Origin: an uncultured Collinsella sp.
GTDB lineage: Bacteria; Actinomycetota; Coriobacteriia; Coriobacteriales; Coriobacteriaceae
Assembly: GCA_902497065.1 (NCBI GenBank)
Contig: CABVDH010000047.1
Location: 1 to 6,062 of the forward strand
Reading direction: 5' to 3'
Length of the DNA stretch: 6,062 bases
The translations under genes were made by a program, and so were the position numbers. Positions 1 to 5,897 of this stretch are shown one piece after another. The notes under the pieces were generated by a model. The model searched no databases. It saw only the letters and a program-made list of their open reading frames with translations, and was not told where the DNA came from. The stretch's first letter is position 1. Each line of letters begins with the position of its first letter.

Positions 1-15
1 CATTAAGTGCTCTCC
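1..15 (-). promoter_or_regulatory. Possible ribosome binding site and start codon of a leftward gene running off the window
   Basis: Read on the minus strand, GGAGAG (bases 15-10) is followed by six bases and then ATG (bases 3-1), which is ordinary spacing for a bacterial start site. Only the start codon is inside the window, so the product cannot be named. If real, the gene is co-directional with murB and separated from it by the hairpin at 120-141, and bases 4-119 would be its leader and promoter region. Confidence 0.35.
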
Positions 16-46
16 GGCTCGTGCGGAACTCGCGATCAACCTTATG

Positions 47-74
47 CCTCTCGGACTGTCCCGGCCCTCTCGGA
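47..74. repeat. Direct repeat of CCTCTCGGA, two copies 19 bp apart
   Basis: The nine bases CCTCTCGGA occur at 47-55 and again at 66-74. On the minus strand each reads TCCGAGAGG, which can fold as a two- or three-pair stem closing a GAGA tetraloop. They lie in the putative leader of the gene that may start at base 3, so they could be part of a leader-RNA structure or a protein-binding element. Two copies of nine bases in GC-rich DNA may also be chance. The motif loosely resembles the PyrR-binding loop but lacks one base, so it is not called as such. Confidence 0.3.
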
Positions 75-119
75 TTCGGGGCGCGACACACCGGACTGGG
101 TTATCTGAATAAATATGGT

Positions 120-147
120 GAAGGCCCCTTTCGGGGCCTTCTCTTTT
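120..147. terminator. GC-rich hairpin at the 3' end of murB, probable terminator
   Basis: GAAGGCCCC (120-128) and GGGGCCTTC (133-141) form a perfect 9-bp stem with a 4-base loop. On the plus strand it is followed at once by TCTTTT, the classic intrinsic-terminator layout. On the minus strand, the direction of murB, the loop is GAAA (a stable GNRA tetraloop), but the bases after the stem are only AT-rich, without a clean U run. The stem lies just beyond the murB stop codon (148-146), and the plus-strand T run overlaps that stop. A bidirectional terminator is the simplest reading, weaker in the murB direction. No plus-strand gene is visible to its left. Confidence 0.6.
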
Positions 148-1108
148 AGAGGAATTCGCCGACTCGGTGGACTTCGGGTTCTAGGTCTACGTTGAATTGG
201 TCTTTGACGGTTGCCTGGATGTGGCGGATGAGTTCGTCGACATCGGCGGCGGTGGCGTGGTCGGCGTTGACGATGAAGCCGCAGTGCTTCTCGCTCACCT
301 GCGCGCCGCCAACGGCGTGTCCTCGCAGGCCGGCATCCATGATGAGTTTGCCGGCAAAGTAACCCTCGGGGCGCTTGAAAGTGGAGCCGGCACTCGGCAT
401 GTCGAGTGGCTGCTTGTCCTCGCGGCGCTGGCGGTAGTCGTCCATGTCGGCCTTGATCATCGCGGCGTTGCCCGGGGCGAGATTGAAGGTGGCCGAAAGC
501 ACGGTAAAGCCGTCGTCAGCGATGCGGCTCTTGCGATAGCCCAGGTTAAGCTCATCGACATCGAACTCGATGATGTTGCCGCTGCCGCGGGTGCCGTCGT
601 CGAGCATGCGGGCGGGCTTGTAGACGCGCACAGACTCCAGCACATCGGCCATGCAGGCGCCATAGGCGCCGGCGTTCATGTAGCAGGCGCCGCCGACCGA
701 TCCGGGGATACCCGAGATGGGCTCCATGCCGGTGAGACCGGCCTCGGCTGCCGCCGCGGCGACATCGGAAAGCAAGGCGCCGGCTGCTGCCGTAACGTGC
801 GTGCCGTTGACCGTAATGTCGGAGAGGCCCTCGCCCAGTGCCACGACGATGCCGCGGATGCCCTTGTCACCGACGAGCAAGTCGGAGCCGTTGCCCACGA
901 TGGTGAGGGGCAGATCGCAGCGATAGCAGGTATCGAGCGTGGCGACGAGGGCCTGCTCGGTATCGGGCGTGACAAAGACGTCGGCCGGGCCGCCGATCTT
1001 AAACGTGGTATGCTCGCGCATGGGCTCGCTCATCAGCACGTTGTCCTCGCCGGCAACGCCAGCGAGCGCGCACAGCAGGTCCTCGTTAAAAAAGTCGTTC
1101 TCGTGCAT
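146..1108 (-). CDS. murB: UDP-N-acetylenolpyruvoylglucosamine reductase (UDP-N-acetylmuramate dehydrogenase)
   Basis: MurB is a cytoplasmic flavoenzyme that uses NADPH to reduce UDP-GlcNAc-enolpyruvate to UDP-MurNAc, the second committed step of peptidoglycan precursor synthesis. The 320-aa protein shows the expected order: FAD-binding motifs TTFKIGGPAD (34-43) and VGNGSDLLV (71-79), the GMEPISGIPGSVGGA segment (127-141) with NAGAYG (145-150), GYRKSR (190-195) with the catalytic Arg192, SAGSTF (239-244) with Ser242 as likely proton donor, and a C-terminal EPEVHRVG (310-317) whose Glu312 is the likely counterpart of the family's catalytic Glu. The direct join into SAGSTF and the length fit the shorter type II enzymes. 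The reading frame extends upstream to 1207, but the ATG at 1108 is chosen because AAAGGCGG (1124-1117) lies 8 bases ahead of it and the extra 33 residues do not look like MurB. It is divergent from the LacI-type gene, with no evident functional link. Confidence 0.97.
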   Translation of the reverse strand: MHENDFFNEDLLCALAGVAGEDNVLMSEPMREHTTFKIGGPADVFVTPDTEQALVATLDTCYRCDLPLTIVGNGSDLLVGDKGIRGIVVALGEGLSDITVNGTHVTAAAGALLSDVAAAAAEAGLTGMEPISGIPGSVGGACYMNAGAYGACMADVLESVRVYKPARMLDDGTRGSGNIIEFDVDELNLGYRKSRIADDGFTVLSATFNLAPGNAAMIKADMDDYRQRREDKQPLDMPSAGSTFKRPEGYFAGKLIMDAGLRGHAVGGAQVSEKHCGFIVNADHATAADVDELIRHIQATVKDQFNVDLEPEVHRVGEFL

Positions 1109-1116
1109 ACGAATAT

Positions 1117-1157
1117 CCGCCTTTTGGTGGTCGTTGTCATCAATCGATTGCAATATA
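1117..1157 (-). promoter_or_regulatory. murB ribosome binding site and candidate -10 box
   Basis: On the minus strand AAAGGCGG at 1124-1117 is a good ribosome binding site and decides the murB start at 1108. TATATT at 1157-1152 is a plausible -10 box, giving a short leader. No convincing -35 box sits 16-18 bp further upstream, so the promoter part is tentative. Confidence 0.45.
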
Positions 1158-1183
1158 CCCCACCCGGACGGATTTGGTGCGCT

Positions 1184-1204
1184 GACGGCGATAAAACAGC
1201 CGTC
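1184..1204. repeat. Inverted repeat GACGGC-N9-GCCGTC in the divergent gap
   Basis: GACGGC (1184-1189) is matched perfectly by GCCGTC (1199-1204) across a 9-base A-rich centre. A further related copy, GGACGG, lies at 1166-1171. The repeat sits upstream of both murB and the LacI-type gene, where a regulator could act on either. The arms are short and GC-rich, so chance is possible. Confidence 0.3.
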
Positions 1205-1215
1205 CACCGGATTGG

Positions 1216-1256
1216 TAAAGTGTTTATCACCGAGGTAGAGGGGCAGTCGCTATACT
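1216..1256 (+). promoter_or_regulatory. Promoter of the LacI-type gene with a possible operator
   Basis: TATACT at 1251-1256 is a good -10 box, 35 bp before the LacI start codon. The -35 region is poor (no TTGACA-like hexamer at 16-18 bp), which would fit a promoter that is weak or needs an activator. TAAAGTGTTTA (1216-1226) is a perfect small palindrome (TAAA-N3-TTTA) flanked by a weaker GGT/ACC-type symmetry, and it lies just upstream of the expected -35 position. LacI-family proteins often control their own genes from such sites, so autoregulation is possible. It lacks the central CG common in LacI-family operators. Confidence 0.4.
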
Positions 1257-1291
1257 TTCAAGAGATTGCGCGTAAACCCGGAAGGAGCGAG

Positions 1292-2320
1292 ATGGCCAAC
1301 AAAGTCACCCTCAAGCAGATCGCCCAGGAGGTGGGGCTTTCCCCCTCGTCGGTCTCGCTTGTTCTCAATAATCGGCCCTGTCGCATCTCGGAAGAAAACC
1401 GCAAGCTCATCAAGGAGGTCGCGGCGCGCAACCACTATGTCCCTAACCAGATCGCGCGCAGCCTGGTCATGCGCGAGTCGCGCACGCTGGGCCTTATCGT
1501 TCCCAATATCGAGAGCCGCTTTTTTGCCTCGCTCGCCGGCAGCTTGGAAAAGCGCTGCCGCGAGGATGGCTATGCGCTCTTTATTACCAGCTCGGGTGGA
1601 AGTGCCGACGACGATCTGGAACTGCTACGCCAGCTGGTGACGCGCGGCGTCGACGGCGTCTTTCTGGTGGTGGGTGACGAGTTCTCCGACGATCGCGCCC
1701 TGCGCGAGGAAGTGAGCCATCTGCCTATCCCTGCCGTGATGGTCGACCGTGCCATTGAGGGACTCGAGTGCGACAAGGTGATGTTCGACCACGAGATGGG
1801 CGGCTACATGGCTACGCGGTATCTGATTGAGCAGGGTCATCGCCGCATCGCCTGTCTGGTTAACGCGCGTCGCTCCAATACGGGCCGCAAGCGACTCGCC
1901 GGTTACGAGCGCGCGCTGCGCGAGGTGGGACTGCCCATCGACGCGCGCCTGGAGTTTGAGAGCGAATATTACATCCCGAGCGCCTACGAGGCCTCGGAGG
2001 CCGTGCTTGCAACCGATGCCACCGCCGTGTTTGCAAGCTCGGATAACATTGCCCTCGGTCTGCTCAAGCGCTTGCACGAGATGGGGAAGAGCATCCCAGG
2101 CGATATCTCGGTCGTAAGCTATGACAACTCGGCGGCCGACGTTCTCTTTGAGCCGGCGCTGACTGCGATTGAGCAGGATCCCGGTGTCCTTGCGGAGCAT
2201 GCTTTTGCCTGCATGTCCAAGCGTCTTGCCGGTAGGGGCGGTAAGCGTGCCGAAGAGGTCGTTCTGGAACCGGCGCTTATCGTGAAGGGCAGTGTGCTTG
2301 ATCTTACCGAATATAGCTAA
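1292..2320 (+). CDS. LacI/GalR-family transcriptional regulator
   Basis: This 342-aa protein has the full LacI-family layout and length. Residues 5-26 (VTLKQIAQEV through SLVLN) are the helix-turn-helix, and the hinge helix region follows around 48-60 (YVPNQIARSL). From about 65 onward comes a periplasmic-binding-protein-like sensor core, with GLIVPNIESRFFASL (67-81), VDRAIEG (151-157), a MATRYLIEQGHRRIA segment (173-187), VFASSDNIALGLL (246-258) and ISVVSYDNS (272-280). Such proteins act as dimers that bind a palindromic operator and let go, or bind tighter, when a sugar or nucleotide ligand fills the core. The ATG at 1292 is chosen because GAAGGAG (1281-1287) precedes it and the HTH starts directly after. 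The same frame is open far upstream across murB on the other strand, but that part is non-coding. No sugar gene adjoins it, so the ligand cannot be told. Confidence 0.93.
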   Translation: MANKVTLKQIAQEVGLSPSSVSLVLNNRPCRISEENRKLIKEVAARNHYVPNQIARSLVMRESRTLGLIVPNIESRFFASLAGSLEKRCREDGYALFITSSGGSADDDLELLRQLVTRGVDGVFLVVGDEFSDDRALREEVSHLPIPAVMVDRAIEGLECDKVMFDHEMGGYMATRYLIEQGHRRIACLVNARRSNTGRKRLAGYERALREVGLPIDARLEFESEYYIPSAYEASEAVLATDATAVFASSDNIALGLLKRLHEMGKSIPGDISVVSYDNSAADVLFEPALTAIEQDPGVLAEHAFACMSKRLAGRGGKRAEEVVLEPALIVKGSVLDLTEYS

Positions 2321-2349
2321 GCGCACTTGTTTGTTTGCATAGATTGCAT

Positions 2350-2362
2350 GCGGAGTGTCCGC
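2350..2362. repeat. Small inverted repeat GCGGA-GTG-TCCGC
   Basis: A perfect 5-bp-arm hairpin (2350-2354 with 2358-2362) lies 30 bp after the LacI-type stop and is followed by TATTTG. It is too short to be called a terminator by itself, but it could act together with the large hairpin that begins 13 bp downstream. Confidence 0.25.
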
Positions 2363-2374
2363 TATTTGCCGGCG

Positions 2375-2449
2375 GGGCCGGGGAGGCATACTTTGTTTTG
2401 AGAAGTTCGCGGAGCCCACTTCTCAAAACAAAGTATGCCTCCCCGGCCC
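2375..2449. repeat. Perfect 32-bp inverted repeat with 11-nt loop
   Basis: Bases 2375-2406 are the exact reverse complement of 2418-2449, with loop TCGCGGAGCCC (2407-2417). The base of the stem is GC-rich (around GGCCGGGGAGGC) and the upper part AT-rich (around CTTTGTTTTGAG). As RNA it would form an extremely stable hairpin on either strand. It lies between two plus-strand genes. It may stop or weaken read-through from the LacI-type gene, but the bases after it (TCGTCCGTGAAC) contain no U run, so it is not a textbook intrinsic terminator. The perfection of both arms suggests a recent insertion, a dispersed palindromic repeat, or selection on pairing. No flanking target-site duplication is visible. 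Confidence 0.9.
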
Positions 2450-2524
2450 TCGTCCGTGAACTTTTCCGCTGGGCGAGCCATAGACGCCGCGTACCGATAG
2501 GGTAAGGCAGCGGCTTGAAATTGG

Positions 2525-2565
2525 TGCTATATTCGGCTTGAGTTGTTTAATGCTAGTACGGGAGG
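2525..2565 (+). promoter_or_regulatory. Extended -10 promoter and ribosome binding site for the 162-aa gene
   Basis: TGCTATATT (2525-2533) matches the extended -10 form TG-N-TATAAT with one difference in the hexamer, placing transcription start about 30 bp before the start codon. No fitting -35 box is seen, which extended -10 promoters can tolerate. GGGAGG at 2560-2565 is a strong ribosome binding site 5 bases before the ATG at 2571 and decides this start over an in-frame ATG-like codon at 2538. Confidence 0.45.
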
Positions 2566-2570
2566 CTGAT

Positions 2571-3059
2571 ATGGGGCTGTTCAAGAAGAAAAACCCGCAG
2601 GATGCCTTTGATCCCGATGTGTTTACCATCACGGATACGATTTTGGACCCGCCGCGGTTTACGTTTTTGCCGGCTATCTACCAGGATGCCACGCGCCGCA
2701 AGTGGGCCGTGCATCAGCGCGGCGGCGAGCCGAAGATTTTTGACTATGCGGATGTGTTGCAGTGCGAAGTGGCCGAGGCGGGCGATCCGGAGGCCGAGGA
2801 AGTGGCCTCAAAACAGGAATTTGCCCAGCGTATCCTGGCAAATCCTGCCAAGGCGGCGAAAATAAACGCTGCCAAGCGTAATATGTGTCTTGGTATGGGC
2901 GTTGTTGTGGCGGTTCAGACGGGAAAAGACGAGGTTTCCAAATTAGAGATTCCCGTTATGACCGACGAAGTCAAACGCGATTCAAGTCTATATAAGTCGT
3001 ATCGGAATGTCGCTGAGAAGATCAAGGCCGAATTTGATGCCATGGGAGGGCTGGTCTAA
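2571..3059 (+). CDS. Hypothetical protein, possible DUF4428/PH-like domain
   Basis: A 162-aa protein of unknown function. It opens with a basic stretch (MGLFKKK), then RRKWAVHQ and IFDYADVLQCEVAEAG (about 42-71), an acidic and Ala-rich middle (72-104), a short hydrophobic patch MCLGMGVVVAV (105-115) and a C-terminal part with SLYKSYRNVAEKIKAEFDAM (139-158). This order (an aromatic strand, F-Y-x-D-(I/V)-L, a Gly-rich hydrophobic centre, then a Y-rich amphipathic helix) recalls the C-terminal PH/GRAM-like module of DUF4428-type proteins; this is pattern recognition, not a search result. The hydrophobic patch is too short for a membrane span and there is no signal peptide, so the protein is probably cytosolic. 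It has its own likely promoter, and only 38 bp separate it from the following GntR gene, so the two may be cotranscribed. Confidence 0.8.
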   Translation: MGLFKKKNPQDAFDPDVFTITDTILDPPRFTFLPAIYQDATRRKWAVHQRGGEPKIFDYADVLQCEVAEAGDPEAEEVASKQEFAQRILANPAKAAKINAAKRNMCLGMGVVVAVQTGKDEVSKLEIPVMTDEVKRDSSLYKSYRNVAEKIKAEFDAMGGLV

Positions 3060-3097
3060 TTTTGGCGGCATACGTTTCTGAATGAGGAGTCTGTGCA

Positions 3098-3865
3098 ATG
3101 GCAGGCGAATCTTATGCAATTCCCCCCAAAGATCGTGCTGTTGAGGGAATTCTTTGGTATATCCAGCACCACCAGCTTGCCGGCGGCGATCGCCTGCCGG
3201 CTGAGCGCGTGCTGTGCGAAGAGATTGGCGTTTCGCGTACGGCGTTGCGCGCCGGTATCACGCGGCTCATCTCGTGTGGAACGCTCGAGAGCCGTCGCGG
3301 ATCGGGTACGTATGTGTGTCCTCCCAAGCCGCTGAATATCTTCCAGGAAACGTATAACTTTTCCGATGCTGTGCGGACTGCCGGCCTGCACCCCTCTTCT
3401 CGTCTGGTTTCCACCGGGACCATCGAGGCGGATGAGGCGCTTGCCGACAAGCTTGGGGTGGCTGTGGGCGCTCCTTTACTCCGCATGCAGCGCATTCGAC
3501 TTATAGAGGGCGAGCCGGCGTCAATCGAGACCGCTCACGTTAACCTGTCCCTGTGCCCCGCGCTTCCCGAGCACGATTTTGAGTGTGAGAGCCTTTACGA
3601 TGTCTTGCTCAAAGAAGGTGGCGTGCGTGTTGAGCATGGACGTGAGCATATCTCCATCTCGCGTTTGAACGCCGAAGAGGCCGAGCTGCTCCAGCAAGAA
3701 GAGGGAACGCCGGTGTTCTATGAGAGCTCGATCGAATTTGATAAGGACATGCGTTTTGTGGAGCATTGCAAATCGGTGATTTTGCCCACAAAGTTCCGCT
3801 TTGCCGATAACGGCGAAGAGAACGGCATGAGGAGCGTGGCAGGTGAACAATGGCTGAAACAGTAG
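3098..3865 (+). CDS. GntR-family regulator, HutC/UTRA type (first of a pair)
   Basis: This 255-aa protein has an N-terminal winged helix of the GntR family (about 12-74) with LPAERVLCEEIGVSRTALR (33-51) as the recognition part and RRGSGTYV (66-73) as the wing. A UTRA ligand-binding domain follows (about 95-235), with LLRMQRIRLIEGEPASIE (127-144), ESLYDVLL (164-171) and FVEHCKSVI (220-228). UTRA domains usually bind phosphorylated sugars or small metabolites and release the DNA on binding. The ATG at 3098 has GAGGAG (3084-3089) 8 bases ahead. The gene overlaps the next regulator by 16 bp, so the two are translated from one mRNA and probably made in step. The two proteins share the fold but differ strongly in sequence, so this is not a simple recent duplication. 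Its likely target is the control region ahead of the SIS gene. Confidence 0.92.
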   Translation: MAGESYAIPPKDRAVEGILWYIQHHQLAGGDRLPAERVLCEEIGVSRTALRAGITRLISCGTLESRRGSGTYVCPPKPLNIFQETYNFSDAVRTAGLHPSSRLVSTGTIEADEALADKLGVAVGAPLLRMQRIRLIEGEPASIETAHVNLSLCPALPEHDFECESLYDVLLKEGGVRVEHGREHISISRLNAEEAELLQQEEGTPVFYESSIEFDKDMRFVEHCKSVILPTKFRFADNGEENGMRSVAGEQWLKQ

Positions 3866-4563
3866 ATGCCACCCCGGTTTATATGCGCATTCGACGCCGC
3901 ATCGAGGAACGTATCGAGCGCGGTATATATCCCACGGGTTCCATGATTCCGTCCGAAAAAGACCTTGCCGAGGAATTTGGTACGACACGCTTGACCATCC
4001 GAAGCGCTGTCGATGAGCTGGTTCGGCGCGGGCAGATTCGCCGTGTTCGGGGAAAAGGTGCCTTTGTGGCGCAGAAAGTACCTGCTTTTTTTGAACGCAC
4101 GGTCGGTTTCCGTGAATCGGTCCGTGCTTCGGGCGGCGAGCCGTCCGTCCGTATTCTCGCGCGTTCCAAGCGTTATGCGGGGCCATATTACGCCGACCTG
4201 TTTGGCATCGCCGAGGACGACCTGCTCTATTCCGTTCGACGCCTGAACTGCATAAACGGTAGCCCCGTATCGATTGAGACGGCGCTGATTCCCTGCCTGC
4301 TGTTCCCAACCATCGAAGATATTGACGTGTCGGTCTTCAGTTTGTACGAGACCTATGAGATGCTGGGCCGAAAGCCAGTCATGGCACAGGAAAAGCTCGA
4401 TATCGAAGCGCTGGGCGCACGAGATGCCGGCCTCCTTGGACTGGAACAGGGCGATCTTGTTTTGCTTTTGGAATGCGTGAGCTATGACGCGAGCGGTCAG
4501 GCTATCGAGTATGTAAAGTCCTTCAATCGTGGCGATACGGGCGGCTACACCTATACGTACTAG
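3850..4563 (+). CDS. GntR-family regulator, HutC/UTRA type (second of a pair)
   Basis: A 237-aa protein: GntR winged helix at about 9-74, with IPSEKDLAEEFGTTRLTIR (33-51) and the wing RGKGAFV (67-73), then a UTRA sensor at about 85-235 with LYSVRRLNCINGSPVSIE (126-143), VFSLYETYE (162-170) and AIEYVKSFNRGDTGGY (218-233). The start lies inside the end of the upstream regulator gene (16-bp overlap); AGGTGA (3841-3846) is a modest ribosome binding site, so translational coupling is likely. It is followed by a 193-bp non-coding stretch with operator-like palindromes and then the SIS gene, which points to control of that gene and what follows. A helper or antagonist of the first regulator, or a partner in a heterodimer, are all possible. 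Confidence 0.93.
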   Translation: MAETVDATPVYMRIRRRIEERIERGIYPTGSMIPSEKDLAEEFGTTRLTIRSAVDELVRRGQIRRVRGKGAFVAQKVPAFFERTVGFRESVRASGGEPSVRILARSKRYAGPYYADLFGIAEDDLLYSVRRLNCINGSPVSIETALIPCLLFPTIEDIDVSVFSLYETYEMLGRKPVMAQEKLDIEALGARDAGLLGLEQGDLVLLLECVSYDASGQAIEYVKSFNRGDTGGYTYTY

Positions 4564-4619
4564 CTGGTATTTTGTGAATAACGGCTGGGAAACTAACCAG
4601 TTTTGATCGTTGGGTCAGC

Positions 4620-4629
4620 TGTATATACA
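4620..4629. promoter_or_regulatory. Perfect palindrome TGTATATACA, probable UTRA-type GntR operator
   Basis: TGTATATACA is a perfect 10-bp palindrome. It fits the operator pattern reported for the HutC subfamily of GntR regulators, which centres on GT(A/C)TA(G/T)AC. It sits 57 bp after the second HutC-type gene and 127 bp before the SIS gene. TTTTGA (4601-4606) and TCAAAA (4642-4647) flank it almost symmetrically. Its own AT-rich core could overlap a -10 region, in which case bound regulator would block RNA polymerase. Assignment to either of the two regulators is inferred. Confidence 0.5.
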
Positions 4630-4686
4630 ACCTTACAGGGCTCAAAATCGACCGTTCGCCGATGGGGATAAATTAATCGACAAAGA

Positions 4687-4734
4687 GGTATCAAAAAGCC
4701 GTAACCTGTAACTGTGATTGGTATCAAATACTAA
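4687..4734. promoter_or_regulatory. Repeated GGTATCAAA and palindrome before the SIS gene
   Basis: GGTATCAAA occurs at 4687-4695 and 4720-4728, 33 bp apart, close to three helical turns, so both copies face the same side of the DNA. The second copy is part of an imperfect palindrome, TTGGTAT-CAA-ATACTAA (4718-4734), with one mismatch between arms. It ends 22 bp before the SIS start codon, where bound protein would hinder transcription or initiation. A third GGTAT lies at 4566-4570. This may be a site for the second regulator, separate from TGTATATACA. I could not place a convincing -35/-10 pair in this region. Confidence 0.4.
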
Positions 4735-4756
4735 TGATTTGTTACGAGGTGAGACG

Positions 4757-5872
4757 ATGAAGATGCTCGATTACGTTCAGCTTGCCCATGTGCGTATGGG
4801 GGAGAACCTCGAGCGTTCGTCTGAGCTGGTAGCGCAGCTCGTTGATATTTTCCAGTCCGGTTCTTTTGACGCGCTGCGCATCGTTGCTTCGGGTTCGTCG
4901 CGCCATGCCGCCGATTGCGCCCGCGATTACCTGCAAGATGCCCTGCAAATGCAGGTGTCCGTTGTGACGCCCGAGGCCTTCGTCGATTTTGAACACACCT
5001 ATCCGCAGCATGTGCTCAACATTGCCGTTTCGCAGAGTGGCTATTCGACCAATACGATTGCGGCGCTCGATTACATGCGCGCACACGATATGGCTGCAGT
5101 TGCGCTCACGGCAAACGTCGAGGCACCCATCAAGGAACACGCTGACATCGTTCTTGACTACGGTGTGGGCGTCGAGTCGGTGGACTTTGTGACTCTGGGC
5201 GTCGAGGTGCTCGTTGAGTACCTGGTGCTCTTTGGTATTTACGGCGGTCAGGCGCGCGGAACGATTGACGCCAAGGGCGTTGCCCAGCGTCTTGACGACC
5301 TGCGTGAGGCTATCCAGGCCAATGCCGTGATGTGCAAGACCGCCGAGGCATATGTCCAAGACCACATGCTCGAGCTTTCTGAGCACACGCCCGCCATGGT
5401 CGTCGGCAACGGCCCCAACTATGGCGTTGCCGAAGAGGCGGCCCTCAAGCTGAGCGAGACCATCAAGATTCCTGCCATGCATCACGAAGGCGAGGAGTTC
5501 GTCCACGGTCCCGAGATGCAGATCGTTCCGGGCTATCTGGTGTTTATCGTCGACGATCCGCAGGGGTCGGAGCGTCTTGCGAATATCGCTGATGCGCTAT
5601 CGAACGTTACGACAAAAACGGTGCTACTCACGGCCCATCCCAAGGGTAGGGCTCACGAGGTTGCGGTGCCTCAGGTGGCTCCGCTGCTCAGCGCAATTCC
5701 CAATCTTGTGTTCTTCCAGACGATTGCGGCCATGATAGCCGAGCGTCTGAAGTCATGGGACGTGCACCCGTATCTTGATGCCGTCTCCAAGCAAATGGAG
5801 GTCAAGGCAGAGGGCTACGAAGAGTCAGTCAATGCGCTTAAGGCCAAAGCGGCCGAGTGTTACGGAATGTAA
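4757..5872 (+). CDS. Two-domain SIS protein, probable sugar-phosphate isomerase or Amadori-product deglycase (GfrE/FrlB-like)
   Basis: A 371-aa protein with two SIS (sugar isomerase) domains and no glutaminase domain. The first SIS domain (about 40-165) carries VASGSSRHAA (43-52) and VSQSGYSTNT (91-100), the phosphate-binding Ser-rich loops. The second (about 210-345) carries VVGNGPNYGVAEEAALKLSE (215-234) and EEFVHGPEM (246-254). Glu234 and His250 are 16 residues apart, exactly as the catalytic Glu/His pair of GlmS and of deglycases such as FraB. The lack of the N-terminal amidotransferase makes glucosamine-6-phosphate synthesis unlikely; cleavage of a 6-phosphorylated Amadori compound (fructoselysine or glucoselysine type) or isomerisation/deamination of an amino-sugar phosphate is more likely. 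The ATG at 4757 has GAGGTGA ahead with about 5 bases spacing; a TTG at 4718 is less credible. Cytosolic. Probably regulated by the two upstream GntR proteins. Confidence 0.88.
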   Translation: MKMLDYVQLAHVRMGENLERSSELVAQLVDIFQSGSFDALRIVASGSSRHAADCARDYLQDALQMQVSVVTPEAFVDFEHTYPQHVLNIAVSQSGYSTNTIAALDYMRAHDMAAVALTANVEAPIKEHADIVLDYGVGVESVDFVTLGVEVLVEYLVLFGIYGGQARGTIDAKGVAQRLDDLREAIQANAVMCKTAEAYVQDHMLELSEHTPAMVVGNGPNYGVAEEAALKLSETIKIPAMHHEGEEFVHGPEMQIVPGYLVFIVDDPQGSERLANIADALSNVTTKTVLLTAHPKGRAHEVAVPQVAPLLSAIPNLVFFQTIAAMIAERLKSWDVHPYLDAVSKQMEVKAEGYEESVNALKAKAAECYGM

Positions 5873-5897
5873 GCGGGTTTTGATGCCCGTTGGCATG

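Noticed and set aside
47..74. PyrR-binding leader
   Set aside because: The minus-strand motif resembles the PyrR loop but lacks one conserved position, and no pyrimidine gene is visible.
197..1291. Plus-strand frame open from 197, continuous with the LacI-type gene, as a 365-residue N-terminal extension
   Set aside because: It is the antisense of murB, whose protein is clearly real. The extension has low-complexity Ala/Gly/Val-rich composition typical of GC-rich shadow frames, and the LacI helix-turn-helix starts exactly at the ATG at 1292 after a ribosome binding site.
1625..2419. Long minus-strand frame opposite the LacI-type gene
   Set aside because: It is a shadow of a well-supported gene, has no recognisable domain, and its start lies in the palindromic hairpin.
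2375..2449. CRISPR repeat or insertion-sequence end
   Set aside because: There is a single palindrome, no repeat-spacer series, no transposase and no target-site duplication.
3521..4309. Long minus-strand frame opposite the two GntR genes
   Set aside because: It spans the overlap of two clear coding genes and shows no family pattern or ribosome binding site worth noting.
4585..4604. Possible terminator CTGG-N8-CCAG followed by TTTT after the second GntR gene
   Set aside because: Only four base pairs with a large loop; an overlapping AAACT-N4-AGTTT palindrome is equally short. Not enough to call a terminator.
4742..5506. Long minus-strand frame opposite the SIS gene
   Set aside because: Antisense shadow; the plus-strand protein has full SIS motifs and catalytic residues.
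4757..5872. Glucosamine-6-phosphate synthase (GlmS)
   Set aside because: The N-terminal glutaminase domain with its catalytic Cys is absent; the protein begins directly with the SIS part.
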